The notes beneath the pieces are model-generated. The model searched no databases. It had not been told where the DNA came from and saw only the letters and a program-made list of their open reading frames with translations. Shown here in pieces: positions 1-9,631 of a stretch of 64,000 nt of DNA. The stretch is from contig NZ_BATJ01000001.1 of assembly GCF_000467125.1 (NCBI RefSeq), forward strand, positions 62,001 through 126,000, read 5' to 3'. The translations under genes were made by a program, and so were the position numbers. The stretch is from Vibrio proteolyticus NBRC 13287 (GTDB lineage Bacteria; Pseudomonadota; Gammaproteobacteria; Enterobacterales; Vibrionaceae). Within the stretch, counting starts at the first letter, position 1; every line of letters begins with the position of its first letter.

Positions 1-1
1 T

Positions 2-748
2 ATGATTTCTGAAAAACCTGCTACAAAACGCATTCAATCTGGTGGTTGTGCCATTCACTGTCAAGATTGTAGTATCAGTCAACTCTGCATTCCGTTTACG
101 CTCAACGAAGCTGAGCTGGATCAGCTTGATCAAATTATCGAGCGCAAAAAGCCGATTCAAAAAGGTCAGGAACTGTTTAAAGCAGGTGACGATCTGAAAT
201 CGCTTTACGCCATCCGCTCAGGTACGATCAAAAGCTATACCATCACAGAACAGGGTGACGAGCAGATCACTGCGTTCCACTTAGCCGGTGACTTGGTTGG
301 TTTTGATGCGATTACTGGAGACAGCCACCCAAGCTTTGCTCAGGCTCTTGAAACATCGATGGTGTGTGAGATTCCGTACGAAATTCTGGATGACCTGTCA
401 GGCAAAATGCCAAAGCTTCGTCAGCAAATCATGCGCCTGATGAGTAACGAAATTAAAGGCGACCAGGAAATGATCCTGTTGCTTTCAAAGAAAAACGCAG
501 AAGAGCGTCTGGCGGCTTTCCTTTACAACCTCTCTACTCGCTTCTCCCAACGTGGCTTTAGTCCTCGTGAGTTCCGTTTAACCATGACACGTGGTGATAT
601 CGGCAACTATCTGGGTTTAACCGTAGAAACGATTTCTCGCCTTCTGGGCCGTTTCCAGAAATCAGAAATTTTGAGTGTGAAAGGCAAATACATCACTATT
701 TTGAATCATGATGCCCTGATGGAATTAGCTGGCGTAACGTCAGAATAG
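2..748 (+). CDS. fnr: Fnr, oxygen-sensing CRP/FNR-family transcription regulator
   Basis: Global regulator of the aerobic/anaerobic switch; the [4Fe-4S] form dimerises and binds TTGAT-N4-ATCAA sites. At 248 residues it is nearly the same length as E. coli FNR (250) and very similar by eye. The cluster ligands are visible as C20, C23, C29 and C122, with C16 also conserved. A cyclic-nucleotide-binding-like beta barrel is followed by a C-terminal helix-turn-helix with recognition motif [11 protein letters not shown]. The ATG is base 2 of the window, so its ribosome site and promoter are outside. uspE lies directly downstream, the usual gammaproteobacterial arrangement. Confidence 0.97.
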   Translation: MISEKPATKRIQSGGCAIHCQDCSISQLCIPFTLNEAELDQLDQIIERKKPIQKGQELFKAGDDLKSLYAIRSGTIKSYTITEQGDEQITAFHLAGDLVGFDAITGDSHPSFAQALETSMVCEIPYEILDDLSGKMPKLRQQIMRLMSNEIKGDQEMILLLSKKNAEERLAAFLYNLSTRFSQRGFSPREFRLTMTRGDIGNYLGLTVETISRLLGRFQKSEILSVKGKYITILNHDALMELAGVTSE

Positions 749-760
749 TCAGTAATCTCA

Positions 761-790
761 ATGATGTAGCTCAAAGCTGAGCTACATCAT
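761..790 (+). terminator. Hairpin terminator after fnr
   Basis: A perfect 13-bp inverted repeat (ATGATGTAGCTCA and its complement) with a 4-nt loop starts 12 bases after the fnr stop. A T-rich stretch follows only about 20 bases later, so termination may be incomplete. Confidence 0.6.
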
Positions 791-882
791 AAATCTCCTC
801 GCTTCTTCCCTTTTTTTCTAAACGTTCTCAACGATTTGCGCTACAGTAATCTTATGGTTCTCCTCCACGTTAAGGAGCTGGT

Positions 883-1830
883 ATGAGTATCTATAGCAAA
901 ATTCTTGTTGTTGCTGACATCAATCATGATGAACAACCGGCGTTAGCCCGCGCAGTGCAACTGGCCGAGAAAAGCCGGTCTCGCAGCAGTGTGACTTTTT
1001 TCCTTTCCATTTATGATTTCTCCTACGACATGACCTCCATGCTTTCTGCAGAAGAGCGTGATGCAATGCGACGTGGTGTGATTCATCAGCGTGAGCAGTG
1101 GATGAGAAAAGTCGCAGAGCCATACATCAACAATTCGTTTGACTTCAATGTTGTCGTGGTCTGGCATAATCGCCCTTACGAGGCCATTATTGCCGAGGTC
1201 TTTTCAAACAGTCATGACATTCTGATCAAAGGCACCCGCAAACACGACGTGCTTGAATCGGTTATTTTCACCCCGACAGACTGGCATTTGTTGCGTAAAT
1301 GCCCTTGCCCGGTCTTGCTGGTTAAAAATGCATATTGGCCTGAAGATGCCAATGTGATTGCGTCTGTTCATGTGGGATCTGAAAACGACACCCACCTGGA
1401 CCTCAACGATCGTATGGTGGAACAGTTGCAAAACATAGCAGATCGGTTTGGCGCGACGCCTTATTTGGTCAATGCTTATCCGGTTACGCCAGCCAATATT
1501 ACGATTGAGCTCCCCGAGTTTGATCCGGCAACCTATACGGATGCCGTACGTGGCCATCATTTAACGTCCATGAAAGCACTACGCCAAAAACACGGTATTG
1601 CAGAAGAGCAAACCATCGTGGAGCAAGGCTTGCCTGAAGACGTGATACCAGAAGCGGCGGAGAAACTCAGTGCCGCCATGGTGATTCTCGGCACCACAGG
1701 ACGTACAGGGCTGTCCGCTGTCTTTATTGGTAACACTGCTGAGCATGTTATCGATAAAATTAATTGTGATGTTCTGGCACTGAAACCCGCAGGTTACATC
1801 AGCCCGCTCGACCCGAACGAAGCCATCTGA
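883..1830 (+). CDS. uspE: Universal stress protein UspE
   Basis: Tandem-domain universal stress protein, cytoplasmic, linked in enterobacteria to stress resistance and aggregation. It is 315 residues with two Usp folds (about 1-150 and 160-305). The second carries a typical nucleotide-binding motif, GTTGRTGLSAVFIGNTAE, near residue 270. The start has a good ribosome site (AAGGAG, about 7 bases before the ATG). It sits downstream of fnr but is separated by a hairpin, so it probably has its own promoter. Antisense reading frames inside it were judged to be shadows. Confidence 0.93.
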   Translation: MSIYSKILVVADINHDEQPALARAVQLAEKSRSRSSVTFFLSIYDFSYDMTSMLSAEERDAMRRGVIHQREQWMRKVAEPYINNSFDFNVVVVWHNRPYEAIIAEVFSNSHDILIKGTRKHDVLESVIFTPTDWHLLRKCPCPVLLVKNAYWPEDANVIASVHVGSENDTHLDLNDRMVEQLQNIADRFGATPYLVNAYPVTPANITIELPEFDPATYTDAVRGHHLTSMKALRQKHGIAEEQTIVEQGLPEDVIPEAAEKLSAAMVILGTTGRTGLSAVFIGNTAEHVIDKINCDVLALKPAGYISPLDPNEAI

Positions 1831-1852
1831 TGTGAATCCGAATCCGACAGTG

Positions 1853-1883
1853 AAAATCCCCGTTTGATACCGGGGATTTTTTT
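1853..1883 (+). terminator. Rho-independent terminator after uspE
   Basis: Stem AAAATCCCCG / CGGGGATTTT with an 8-nt loop, running directly into a T tract, 22 bases after the uspE stop. Confidence 0.9.
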
Positions 1884-1973
1884 GTTCTAAGTACCGATTA
1901 GATCTGGTATCTCGCCTATATATCCGTATCATACGCACTTCATTTTTAATCACTGAATCAAGACTGCAAGCTG

Positions 1974-2909
1974 ATGACTGAGCAAACTCAAGAGCGCACC
2001 AAAGCTCAACAATACAACTTCAATAAACTTCAGAAGCGTCTGCGCCGCAATACTGGCCAGGCTATCGCTGATTTTAATATGATTGAAGATGGCGACCGCA
2101 TTATGGTGTGTCTGTCCGGTGGTAAAGACAGCTTTACCATGCTGGAGATCTTGATGAGTCTGCAAAAGAGCGCGCCAGTCTCGTTTGAACTGATAGCGGT
2201 AAACCTGGATCAGAAACAACCAGGGTTTCCTGAGCACATTCTACCTGAGTATCTCGATAGCTTAGGTGTAGAGTACAAGATCGTTGAAGAAGATACTTAC
2301 TCCATCGTTCAGGATAAAATCCCGGAAGGTAAAACCACCTGCTCTCTTTGTTCACGTTTGCGCCGCGGTATTTTATACCGCACGGCGAAAGAACTGGGCG
2401 CTACAAAAATCGCATTGGGCCACCATCGTGACGACATCATTGAAACGCTGTTCCTGAACATGTTCTACGGCGGTAAAATGAAAGGCATGCCACCAAAACT
2501 GGTATCAGACAATGGTGAACACGTGGTGATTCGTCCACTGGCATATTGCCGTGAAAAAGACATTATTAAGTACTCTGAAATGCGTGCGTATCCGATCATC
2601 CCATGTAACCTGTGTGGCTCTCAACCAAACATGCAACGTCAGAACATCAAACAGATGTTGAATACCTGGGACAAGCAATTTCCAGGGCGTATTGAAACGA
2701 TGTTCCGCGCGATGCAGAATGTGGTACCGAGCCATCTGGCGGATTTCGAGCTGTTTGACTTTAAATCGATCAATCGTGACTCTGGTGTAATCAACGGTGG
2801 CGATATCGGCTTTGATAAAGAAGAGATGCCGGCTCAGGTGATGGACGATGAAGAGCGCGTTCAGGAGTTCGATCCGAGCCTGAAGTTAGATGTGACAACG
2901 ATTTCTTGA
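1974..2909 (+). CDS. ttcA: TtcA, tRNA 2-thiocytidine(32) synthetase
   Basis: Iron-sulfur enzyme that thiolates C32 of several tRNAs in an ATP-dependent reaction. It is 311 residues, the same length as the E. coli protein. The PP-loop ATPase motif SGGKDS lies at residues 48-53. CSLC (C123, C126) and CNLC (C211, C214) supply the cluster-binding cysteines expected of the family. The ATG at 1974 gives the expected N-terminus. I looked for a full FNR box upstream and did not find one with correct spacing. The gene is closed by a strong bidirectional terminator shared with the convergent gene. Confidence 0.95.
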   Translation: MTEQTQERTKAQQYNFNKLQKRLRRNTGQAIADFNMIEDGDRIMVCLSGGKDSFTMLEILMSLQKSAPVSFELIAVNLDQKQPGFPEHILPEYLDSLGVEYKIVEEDTYSIVQDKIPEGKTTCSLCSRLRRGILYRTAKELGATKIALGHHRDDIIETLFLNMFYGGKMKGMPPKLVSDNGEHVVIRPLAYCREKDIIKYSEMRAYPIIPCNLCGSQPNMQRQNIKQMLNTWDKQFPGRIETMFRAMQNVVPSHLADFELFDFKSINRDSGVINGGDIGFDKEEMPAQVMDDEERVQEFDPSLKLDVTTIS

Positions 2910-2913
2910 TGCT

Positions 2914-2944
2914 AAAAAAGGTGACCCAAGAGGTCACCTTTTTT
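2914..2944. terminator. Bidirectional terminator between ttcA and the convergent envelope operon
   Basis: A 13-bp stem (AAAAAAGGTGACC / GGTCACCTTTTTT) with a CAAGA loop, flanked by A and T runs, so it can work on both strands. It begins 5 bases after the ttcA stop and ends 1 base before the minus-strand stop. Confidence 0.92.
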
Positions 2945-2945
2945 A

Positions 2946-3602
2946 TTACTTCTTTGCCTTGGGTAAATACGGAAGCACCCTGACGGTGTTTTCCGGTAAG
3001 ATCATGTACCCGCCTTCGCCAATATCCGCCAACGCCACCTGAGCTTTGCCATTTTCAATGGCAATCGTGCGACCATCAGAAAGCTGGATCTCGCTGGTTA
3101 ACTTGCTCGCAAACTCCAGTGTGACTCCCTCAACATCGGGCGTAAACCAGCTGGCAAACATGCCTCCCAAATCTTCTAGAATGGTCTGCATTTGCGGCAA
3201 CAGCTTTTTGACCTCTTCGTAAGTCACTTTACCGTTCAGTGGTTCTTTGGTCATAACCACCATAGAAAAATCACACCGCTGATCCATTGGAGTGTGTACG
3301 AAGACCAAAGGATTGGCTTTACGCAAATTGTTGTCCAGCGGCACGATTAACTCTTTGTGAGGAGAGATGGTTAACTCTTCGTAATGTTCTTCTTTTTCCA
3401 TCCAGGCTTTTTCAATGTTGCACAGCTGCTTGGAGTCGGCGTTGACAAAGAAGAAGCCCACTTTGACGTCATCGTGCCCTTCTTTGCTGTTGGCTTTCAT
3501 CTGAGAAAACAACTTGGAGTACGTGAACATGTATTCTTGAGCCTGACTTGGGAAGCCCATCAGCATGGTTGTTGCCAGTAAAGCGAGAGGTAGTTTTTTC
3601 AT
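2946..3602 (-). CDS. Small exported protein, probably DUF2987 family
   Basis: 218 residues with a clear signal peptide (cleavage expected after PSQA, about residue 21). The mature part is soluble with two cysteines (around residues 62 and 110) that could pair in the periplasm. From memory it resembles the Vibrio DUF2987 family of unknown function; I cannot confirm this without a search. It is the last gene of a three-gene minus-strand operon, starting 9 bases after the bax-like stop, which suggests a cell-envelope role. Confidence 0.75.
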   Translation of the reverse strand: MKKLPLALLATTMLMGFPSQAQEYMFTYSKLFSQMKANSKEGHDDVKVGFFFVNADSKQLCNIEKAWMEKEEHYEELTISPHKELIVPLDNNLRKANPLVFVHTPMDQRCDFSMVVMTKEPLNGKVTYEEVKKLLPQMQTILEDLGGMFASWFTPDVEGVTLEFASKLTSEIQLSDGRTIAIENGKAQVALADIGEGGYMILPENTVRVLPYLPKAKK

Positions 3603-3611
3603 ATCCTGTTC

Positions 3612-4400
3612 TTATTCTTCTATCCAGTATGGTTCATTGTGTCGCATCATAGCCCGCAGATCGTTCACGTACTGCTGACCACGCTCTGAGTATTTCGTCA
3701 GCCCTTCACTCATCGCCATTGCGGCGTCCAGGCTCAACAAGTCATCACCTCGTTTATGCAGTTGATAGCGTATTTCCCGCAGATCATGATACGCCTGATT
3801 ACGGTTCACATTCATGAAGTAGCCATGAATGGACTGTTGGGCGGAGCGGAATTTCTTTACTTCGTGGGTCATACCGTCCGGACGTTGGGACGGAACCAGC
3901 CCACAGCCTGCGGTATAGCACCACTGACCAAAATAATTGTTGGCTTCCCGGGCAAAACGAGAGGTTCCCCACGCCGATTCATTGGCAGCCTGAGTTAAGA
4001 CTAACGCTTCTGGAATCACATCAACCCGGTGCAACATGTCAGCCAGCCAGTTTTCATCCACTCCTTGGGCCGGAAGCTCGGTGTCGTACAACTTACCCAG
4101 GCGTTTAGCATATTCGGTATCTTCGTCGGTCAGTTGAGACGACCGATACTTCTTGTCAATTGACTCAAGTCTTATACGCTCTTTGAGGATGCGCTGATTC
4201 TCAAGCGCAATCCCGGGTTTGAGGTAGCTGAAAAACTGGTGCTTTCGTGTTGTGACATCTTGAATCGAGGCAAAGTCAGGTGCTTCGCCGACTTTGTGTC
4301 CTTCGAGACTAACCGATTCTTGCGGCGCTTGCGCGTAATACAAACTGCAGCTGGCGATAAGGCCAGCTGCTGTAAGACTAATGAGGAGTTTTTTATGCAT
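3612..4400 (-). CDS. Bax-like glucosaminidase-domain lipoprotein
   Basis: Predicted peptidoglycan hydrolase of the Bax/FlgJ-type glucosaminidase family. The conserved core reads ANESAWGTSRFAREANNYFG, with the family's QWCYTAGCG and the later RSAQQSIHGYF segment. I chose the ATG at 4400 (262 residues), which gives a signal sequence ending in a lipobox-like IASC. A longer frame from 4457 lies inside the upstream gene. Start and upstream stop overlap as ATGCATAA, suggesting translational coupling. The final residues (EPYWIEE) are Bax-like. Confidence 0.88.
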   Translation of the reverse strand: MHKKLLISLTAAGLIASCSLYYAQAPQESVSLEGHKVGEAPDFASIQDVTTRKHQFFSYLKPGIALENQRILKERIRLESIDKKYRSSQLTDEDTEYAKRLGKLYDTELPAQGVDENWLADMLHRVDVIPEALVLTQAANESAWGTSRFAREANNYFGQWCYTAGCGLVPSQRPDGMTHEVKKFRSAQQSIHGYFMNVNRNQAYHDLREIRYQLHKRGDDLLSLDAAMAMSEGLTKYSERGQQYVNDLRAMMRHNEPYWIEE

Positions 4401-5193
4401 CAAAGAATGGAGAGCCTTTGTTCTGGTCGTTATTGCTTGAGTTATCCGTCGCGACAATTTTCAGGCGAATGCCGAACATGTTACGGTAAATAATACCTTT
4501 AACATGGAAAAAGAACGGAAGCACGAAAATCAGTCCAATTCCGTAAAACATTGCTGCTGCGATGAACATCAGCATTAATAGCAGGTAAATGCCCGCCAAG
4601 ACAAAAATCTTTTTGTTAACGGCACGCAGTGACAACAGCAATGCCTGCATTGGCGGAATACGTTTTTCACAGATTAACAAAATCGTATTGCTGAAAGCCA
4701 GTGACAGATACATCGATAAAAACGGCAGAATCATTCCGGCTAGCCACTGCAACAATAAACTGAACAATGTAGCGAGAATGACCGGAACGGTAAACTGAAG
4801 TCCTTTCGTTATGTGGCGTGATTTGGTGTTGAGACCGGCTGCATGGCTCATAGCCATCATACAAATGCCTGCGTAGATAGGCGCACTGATGACTTCGTAA
4901 CTGAAGTTGGCGATGAAAATTGCCTGAAATACACCGGGATCCATGTTTTCCGGATCCACCACGATATTGAAAATTACCGACGGATCACCCAGTTGCAATT
5001 TCAATGCGACGTAGAAAATCGCGATCTGCACGACCAGTAGCATCACAATCGCCGGGGAGAAGGAAAGAAAATGCTTAATCGTATGGTTCCAGGCTTCTTT
5101 GAATACATCCGCTGCTTTCAAGTCATACTGGCCTGAAATCGCCGTTTCGATGTTACCGCCTAAGTTAATGTCTTTCTCGAAGTCACTGTTCAT
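4393..5193 (-). CDS. Multi-pass inner-membrane protein of unknown function
   Basis: 266 residues, not recognised. After a soluble 30-residue N-terminus there are about six hydrophobic segments (near residues 42-64, 88-110, 130-155, 158-175, 192-215 and 215-235), and a polar, asparagine-rich tail. There are no obvious catalytic motifs. It is the first gene of an operon with the Bax-like lipoprotein and the exported protein, and its stop overlaps the next start by 8 bases. Confidence 0.8.
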   Translation of the reverse strand: MNSDFEKDINLGGNIETAISGQYDLKAADVFKEAWNHTIKHFLSFSPAIVMLLVVQIAIFYVALKLQLGDPSVIFNIVVDPENMDPGVFQAIFIANFSYEVISAPIYAGICMMAMSHAAGLNTKSRHITKGLQFTVPVILATLFSLLLQWLAGMILPFLSMYLSLAFSNTILLICEKRIPPMQALLLSLRAVNKKIFVLAGIYLLLMLMFIAAAMFYGIGLIFVLPFFFHVKGIIYRNMFGIRLKIVATDNSSNNDQNKGSPFFDA

Positions 5194-5470
5194 ATAAATT
5201 CCAAGGTGCTCGCCACGATCGCATTCACCTGATGTGTTGGTAATAGATTGATGTAATTATACTGAAATGTTCGCGACTCTAAAATTGAGATCACGGACCT
5301 GTGCTTGCTTTCTCATCCGGATGGTCGATAATTAAACACTTGTTTATCTTGTATAAAGCATAAAGTCAGTATGGTAAAAAAAGTTTACTTTCACCTGCAA
5401 AATATTTTGTGTTTCAAGATGAGAAAAGACTATGAATTCACACTTATGGTGATTATGATGCGCGCCTCAA
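5194..5470. other. Intergenic region between divergent envelope and pot operons
   Basis: 277 AT-rich bases between the divergently transcribed envelope operon and potA. It must hold promoters for both, but no -35/-10 pair or operator stood out enough to assign. Confidence 0.4.
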
Positions 5471-6649
5471 GTGTATAACGACAGGTCAATTACCCCCGGA
5501 AAAGCCGGAGACCAAGGTGGAGAAAAACAGACGTTGAAAGCTAAACAACCAGCAGGACAACCAGTTATCCGCTTAACTGGAATCAGCAAGAGCTTCGATG
5601 GCAAGGAAATCATCGGCAACTTAAATCTAGACGTAAACCATGGCGAATTTCTAACCATTCTCGGGCCTTCAGGCTGTGGTAAAACGACAGTATTAAGGAT
5701 GATTGCGGGGTTTGAAACCGCAGACAATGGCAACATTATCCTTGATAATCAAGATGTGACTGACTTACCTGCTGAGCAGCGACACGTAAATACTGTTTTT
5801 CAAAGTTATGCCCTATTCCCGCACATGACGGTGTTTGAGAACGTCGCGTTTGGCCTGCGCATGCAGAAAGTCGCTTCCTCAGACATCGAACCACGCGTGA
5901 TGGAAGCTCTGCGTATGGTGCGTCTGGAAAAGATGGCCCAGCGCAAACCTCATCAACTTTCTGGTGGTCAGCAGCAACGTATTGCGATCGCTCGCGCGGT
6001 GGTGAATAAGCCCAAAGTTCTGCTACTCGATGAATCCCTCTCGGCTCTGGATTACAAATTACGTAAACAGATGCAAATTGAGCTTAAACAACTTCAGCGT
6101 CAACTGGGTATCACGTTTATTTTCGTCACGCACGATCAGGAAGAAGCCCTGTCGATGTCTGACCGTATCATTGTGATGCGTGAGGGCGTGATTGAACAGG
6201 ACGGCTCTCCGCGCGAGATCTACGAAGAGCCGAAAAATCTGTTTGTGGCTCGCTTTATCGGCGAGATCAACGTATTTCATGCCGACATGGTAGAACGCCT
6301 GGACGAACAACGTATCCGCGCAGACATTGAAGGTGTCGAATCAGTCGTCTACTACGATAAACCGGCACAAGCGGGTGACAAACTTCAGGTGTTGTTGCGC
6401 CCGGAAGATTTACGTATTGAAGAAATCAAAGAGTCTGAAGAGCGCGGTATCGTTGGACACGTCACTGAGCGTACCTACAAAGGTATGACGCTGGATTCTG
6501 TGATTGAGCTTGAATCTGGTATGCGCGTTATGGTCAGCGAGTTCTTTAATGAAGACGATCCCGATGTGGATCACTCTTTGGGGCAGAAAGTCGCCATCAC
6601 TTGGGTTGAAAGCTGGGAAGTGGTATTGAACGATGAGCATAAAGCTTAA
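5471..6649 (+). CDS. potA: PotA, spermidine/putrescine ABC transporter ATPase
   Basis: ATPase of the PotABCD polyamine importer. It has Walker [11 protein letters not shown]-loop FQSYALFPH, signature LSGGQQQR, Walker [13 protein letters not shown] and the switch histidine in VTHDQEE. A C-terminal TOBE-like regulatory domain follows about residue 260, with the PotA-typical [11 protein letters not shown]. The start is uncertain. GTG at 5471 gives 392 residues without a clear ribosome site. TTG at 5534 gives 371 residues preceded by AAGGTGGAG and is closer to the usual length of about 378. potB begins within its last 17 bases. Confidence 0.95.
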   Translation: MYNDRSITPGKAGDQGGEKQTLKAKQPAGQPVIRLTGISKSFDGKEIIGNLNLDVNHGEFLTILGPSGCGKTTVLRMIAGFETADNGNIILDNQDVTDLPAEQRHVNTVFQSYALFPHMTVFENVAFGLRMQKVASSDIEPRVMEALRMVRLEKMAQRKPHQLSGGQQQRIAIARAVVNKPKVLLLDESLSALDYKLRKQMQIELKQLQRQLGITFIFVTHDQEEALSMSDRIIVMREGVIEQDGSPREIYEEPKNLFVARFIGEINVFHADMVERLDEQRIRADIEGVESVVYYDKPAQAGDKLQVLLRPEDLRIEEIKESEERGIVGHVTERTYKGMTLDSVIELESGMRVMVSEFFNEDDPDVDHSLGQKVAITWVESWEVVLNDEHKA

Positions 6650-7490
6650 TTTGCAAAATGCGATTATCGCATTGATTGTAGGTTGGTTGGGTCTGTTCGT
6701 TCTGATCCCCAACCTCATGATTATCGGCACGAGTTTTCTGACGCGTGATGAGGCAAATCTGATCGAGATTACCTTCACGCTGGACAACTACGTGCGTTTG
6801 GCGGATCCCTTGTACGCAAAAGTGCTGATGCACTCATTCTACATGGCGATCATCGCAACCTTGATCTGTTTAGTGATTGGTTATCCATTTGCCTACATCG
6901 TCGCAAAAATGCCGCCAAAGTGGCGCCCTTTCATGTTGTTTCTGGTGATTGTGCCGTTTTGGACGAACTCTCTTATCCGTACCTACGGCCTTAAAATCGT
7001 ACTTGGAACTCAAGGGATCCTGAATAAAAGCCTGATGTACCTGGATATCATCGATAAACCACTGCGTTTGATGTATACCGAAACAGCGGTCATGATCGGT
7101 CTTGTTTATATCCTGCTGCCATTTATGATTCTGCCGCTCTACTCTGCTATCGAAAAGTTGGACGGCACTTACATTGAAGCGGCTCGCGATCTGGGTGCCA
7201 ACAAGATACAGACTCTGACAAAAGTGATTCTGCCGTTAACCATGCCTGGCATCATCGGTGGGTGTTTGTTAGTTCTGCTGCCAGCTCTGGGGATGTTCTA
7301 CATCTCTGACCTGTTGGGCGGCGCTAAGAACCTGCTCATTGGTAATGTGATTAAAAGTCAGGTGCTTAACGCGCGTGATTGGCCGTTTGGTGCGGCAACC
7401 AGTATTGCACTTACCGTGGCGATGGCCATCATGCTTTACGCTTACTATCGCGCCGGGAAACTGTTGAATAAGAAAGTGGAGCTGGACTAA
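6633..7490 (+). CDS. potB: PotB, polyamine ABC transporter permease
   Basis: Inner-membrane permease subunit of the spermidine/putrescine importer, 285 residues with about six membrane segments. The cytoplasmic EAA loop that docks on PotA is visible as [20 protein letters not shown] (about residues 183-202). It overlaps potA by 17 bases and potC by one (TAATG), indicating coupled translation in one operon. Confidence 0.95.
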   Translation: MSIKLNLQNAIIALIVGWLGLFVLIPNLMIIGTSFLTRDEANLIEITFTLDNYVRLADPLYAKVLMHSFYMAIIATLICLVIGYPFAYIVAKMPPKWRPFMLFLVIVPFWTNSLIRTYGLKIVLGTQGILNKSLMYLDIIDKPLRLMYTETAVMIGLVYILLPFMILPLYSAIEKLDGTYIEAARDLGANKIQTLTKVILPLTMPGIIGGCLLVLLPALGMFYISDLLGGAKNLLIGNVIKSQVLNARDWPFGAATSIALTVAMAIMLYAYYRAGKLLNKKVELD

Positions 7491-8260
7491 TGGGACGTAC
7501 AGTTAGATTTAGCTTTATGACTCTGGTATATGCATTTTTGTATCTGCCAATCATCGTGTTGATTGTAAACTCGTTTAATGCCAATAAGTTCGGTATGAAA
7601 TGGGGCGGATTTACCACTAAATGGTATGAGACCCTGGTCAACAACGACAGCCTGATGCAAGCGGCTTGGCACTCTCTTAATGTTGCTGTCTTTTCTGCAA
7701 CGGCTGCAACCATTATTGGTAGCCTTACTGCTGTTGCCCTATTCCGCTACCAGTTTAAGGGAAAAGCAGCGGTCAACGGTATGCTGTTTGTGGTTATGAT
7801 GTCCCCGGATATTGTGATGGCAATTTCATTGTTGGCACTGTTCTTGGTTATAGGGGCGCAACTGGGCTTCTTCACCCTGTTAGTTGCACACATCACATTC
7901 TGTCTGCCTTTTGTGGTTGTTACCGTCTACAGTCGTTTGAACGGTTTTGATGTCAAAATGCTGGAAGCGGCAAAAGATTTGGGAGCCAGTGAATGGACCA
8001 TTCTGAATAAGATCATCCTTCCACTGGCAAAACCGGCTGTTGCTGCCGGTTGGTTATTGAGCTTTACCCTGTCTCTGGATGACGTGATCATCAGTTCATT
8101 CGTGACCGGACCAACTTATGAAATTCTGCCGCTTAAAATTTATTCAATGGTGAAAGTGGGGATCTCTCCAGAGGTGAATGCCCTTGCTACCATTATGTTG
8201 GTTGTTTCTTTAGCTTTGGTGATCATTTCTCAGTTGTTAGCCAGAGAAAAAGTGAAGTAA
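7490..8260 (+). CDS. potC: PotC, polyamine ABC transporter permease
   Basis: Second permease of the importer, 256 residues, MetI-type with about six membrane spans and EAA loop EAAKDLGASEWTILNKIILP near residues 163-182. The ATG shares its A with the potB TAA stop. After the stop comes a hairpin with a T run and then the potD genes. Transporter and binding proteins may therefore be expressed at different levels. Confidence 0.95.
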   Translation: MGRTVRFSFMTLVYAFLYLPIIVLIVNSFNANKFGMKWGGFTTKWYETLVNNDSLMQAAWHSLNVAVFSATAATIIGSLTAVALFRYQFKGKAAVNGMLFVVMMSPDIVMAISLLALFLVIGAQLGFFTLLVAHITFCLPFVVVTVYSRLNGFDVKMLEAAKDLGASEWTILNKIILPLAKPAVAAGWLLSFTLSLDDVIISSFVTGPTYEILPLKIYSMVKVGISPEVNALATIMLVVSLALVIISQLLAREKVK

Positions 8261-8294
8261 AATTCACGAGTGATTGAAAGAATCAACACTACGA

Positions 8295-8324
8295 ACAGAA
8301 TGGCATTTTTGTCATTCTGTTTTT
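8295..8324 (+). terminator. Terminator or attenuator between potC and potD1
   Basis: An 11-bp stem (ACAGAATGGCA / TGTCATTCTGT, one G-T pair) with a TTTT loop and TTTT after it. It lies inside the otherwise co-directional pot cluster, so partial read-through into potD1 is likely. Confidence 0.7.
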
Positions 8325-8379
8325 CTATCTAACGCCTATAGTTATGCAATGGGCAACGTTTGGTTTGGAGCTAACGTAA

Positions 8380-9414
8380 ATGAAAAAATGGGCTACTTTA
8401 TTAGCTGGTAGTGCATGTGCGCTGTCTTTGTTCTCAGGAACAGTTCAGGCGGACGAAAACAAGGAACTGGTATTTATGAACTGGGGGCCGTACATCAACA
8501 GCAGCCTTCTGGAACAATTTACCAAAGAAACAGGTATCAAAGTCATCTACTCGACTTACGAGTCGAACGAGACTTTGTATGCCAAGCTAAAGACGCATAA
8601 TCAGGGTTACGATTTGGTTGTGCCGTCCACCTACTTCGTATCGAAGATGCGTGATGAAGGCATGCTACAGAAGATCGACAAATCGAAGCTGTCGAACTTC
8701 AAAAACCTGGATCCTAACTATCTGGATAAACCTTACGATCCAAACAACGACTACTCTATTCCACACGTCGTCGCTATTACGGGATTGGCGGTCAATACTG
8801 ATATGTACGATCCAGAAGATTTCCAAAGCTGGGCGGACTTGTGGAAGCCGGAACTTGAAGGCCAACTGATGCTGATGGATGACACGCGTGAAGTGTTCCA
8901 TATTGCACTGCGTAAACTGGGTTACTCTGGTAATACCACAGACGACAAGCAGATCGACGAAGCCTATGAAGAACTCAAGAAGCTGATGCCTAACGTTCTG
9001 GTGTTTAACTCTGACAACCCTGCTGCGCCATACCTGTCTGGTGAAGTCGGTTTAGGTATGCTGTGGAACGGCAGCGCGGCAGCGGCTCAAAAAGAAGGCT
9101 TGCCACTGAAGTTAGTTTTCCCGAAAGAAGGCGGTATCGGCTGGGTTGATAACTTTGCGATTACATCAACAGCGAAGAACGTTGAGGCGGCGCACAAGAT
9201 GATCGATTTTTTGTTGCGTCCTGAAATTGCGGAACAGATCTCTCGTGACACGGGCTACCTGACCGCGGTGAAGGCGTCAAACGACAAATTCAGTGACATT
9301 CCGGCACTGTTCCCTTCCCAGGAAGACCTGGATCGCGTGGAATGGCAAGCGGCTGTGGGGGATAAGACAGTTAAGTATGAAGACTACTTCATGAAACTCA
9401 AAGCCGGCCAGTAA
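8380..9414 (+). CDS. potD: PotD-type periplasmic polyamine-binding protein, copy 1
   Basis: Extracellular solute-binding protein delivering spermidine or putrescine to PotABC, 344 residues. The signal peptide ends near SGTVQA (about residue 24). The mature protein opens with the PotD-typical ELVFMNWGPYI and contains VIYSTYESNE and DLVVPSTYFVSKM. It is closely related to the next gene, and the two are likely tandem duplicates. SD-like GGAG lies about 10 bases before the ATG. Hairpins on both sides suggest its dosage is set separately from potABC and the second copy. Confidence 0.93.
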   Translation: MKKWATLLAGSACALSLFSGTVQADENKELVFMNWGPYINSSLLEQFTKETGIKVIYSTYESNETLYAKLKTHNQGYDLVVPSTYFVSKMRDEGMLQKIDKSKLSNFKNLDPNYLDKPYDPNNDYSIPHVVAITGLAVNTDMYDPEDFQSWADLWKPELEGQLMLMDDTREVFHIALRKLGYSGNTTDDKQIDEAYEELKKLMPNVLVFNSDNPAAPYLSGEVGLGMLWNGSAAAAQKEGLPLKLVFPKEGGIGWVDNFAITSTAKNVEAAHKMIDFLLRPEIAEQISRDTGYLTAVKASNDKFSDIPALFPSQEDLDRVEWQAAVGDKTVKYEDYFMKLKAGQ

Positions 9415-9466
9415 TGCGTGTTTGCGTTATTGAGTCAGTTTGACGAAATTTAACGCTAACTCATTA

Positions 9467-9494
9467 AAAATAGGCAGCATTTGCTGCCTATTTT
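9467..9494 (+). terminator. Terminator between the two potD genes
   Basis: A 13-bp stem (AAAATAGGCAGCA / TGCTGCCTATTTT) with a very short loop, ending in a T run, 53 bases after the first potD stop. Confidence 0.85.
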
Positions 9495-9631
9495 CGTTTG
9501 TGACTGATATACTTATGCGTTGCGGCATTTATCTGAATACAGGTAAATGGGTTTCTTGCCTACGGCCAGACTCAAAGAGTTCCAAATTGGATGAGTGTGC
9601 TCGGGCTTTGCAAAGCAAAAACGGAAAAGTA

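Noticed and set aside
1884..1973. FNR box before ttcA
   Set aside because: TTAAT and ATCAA half-sites are present but separated by 6 bases rather than the required 4.
9440..9631. N-terminal extension of the second PotD from TTG 9440
   Set aside because: It runs through a terminator, has no ribosome site, and would hide the signal peptide that begins at 9632.
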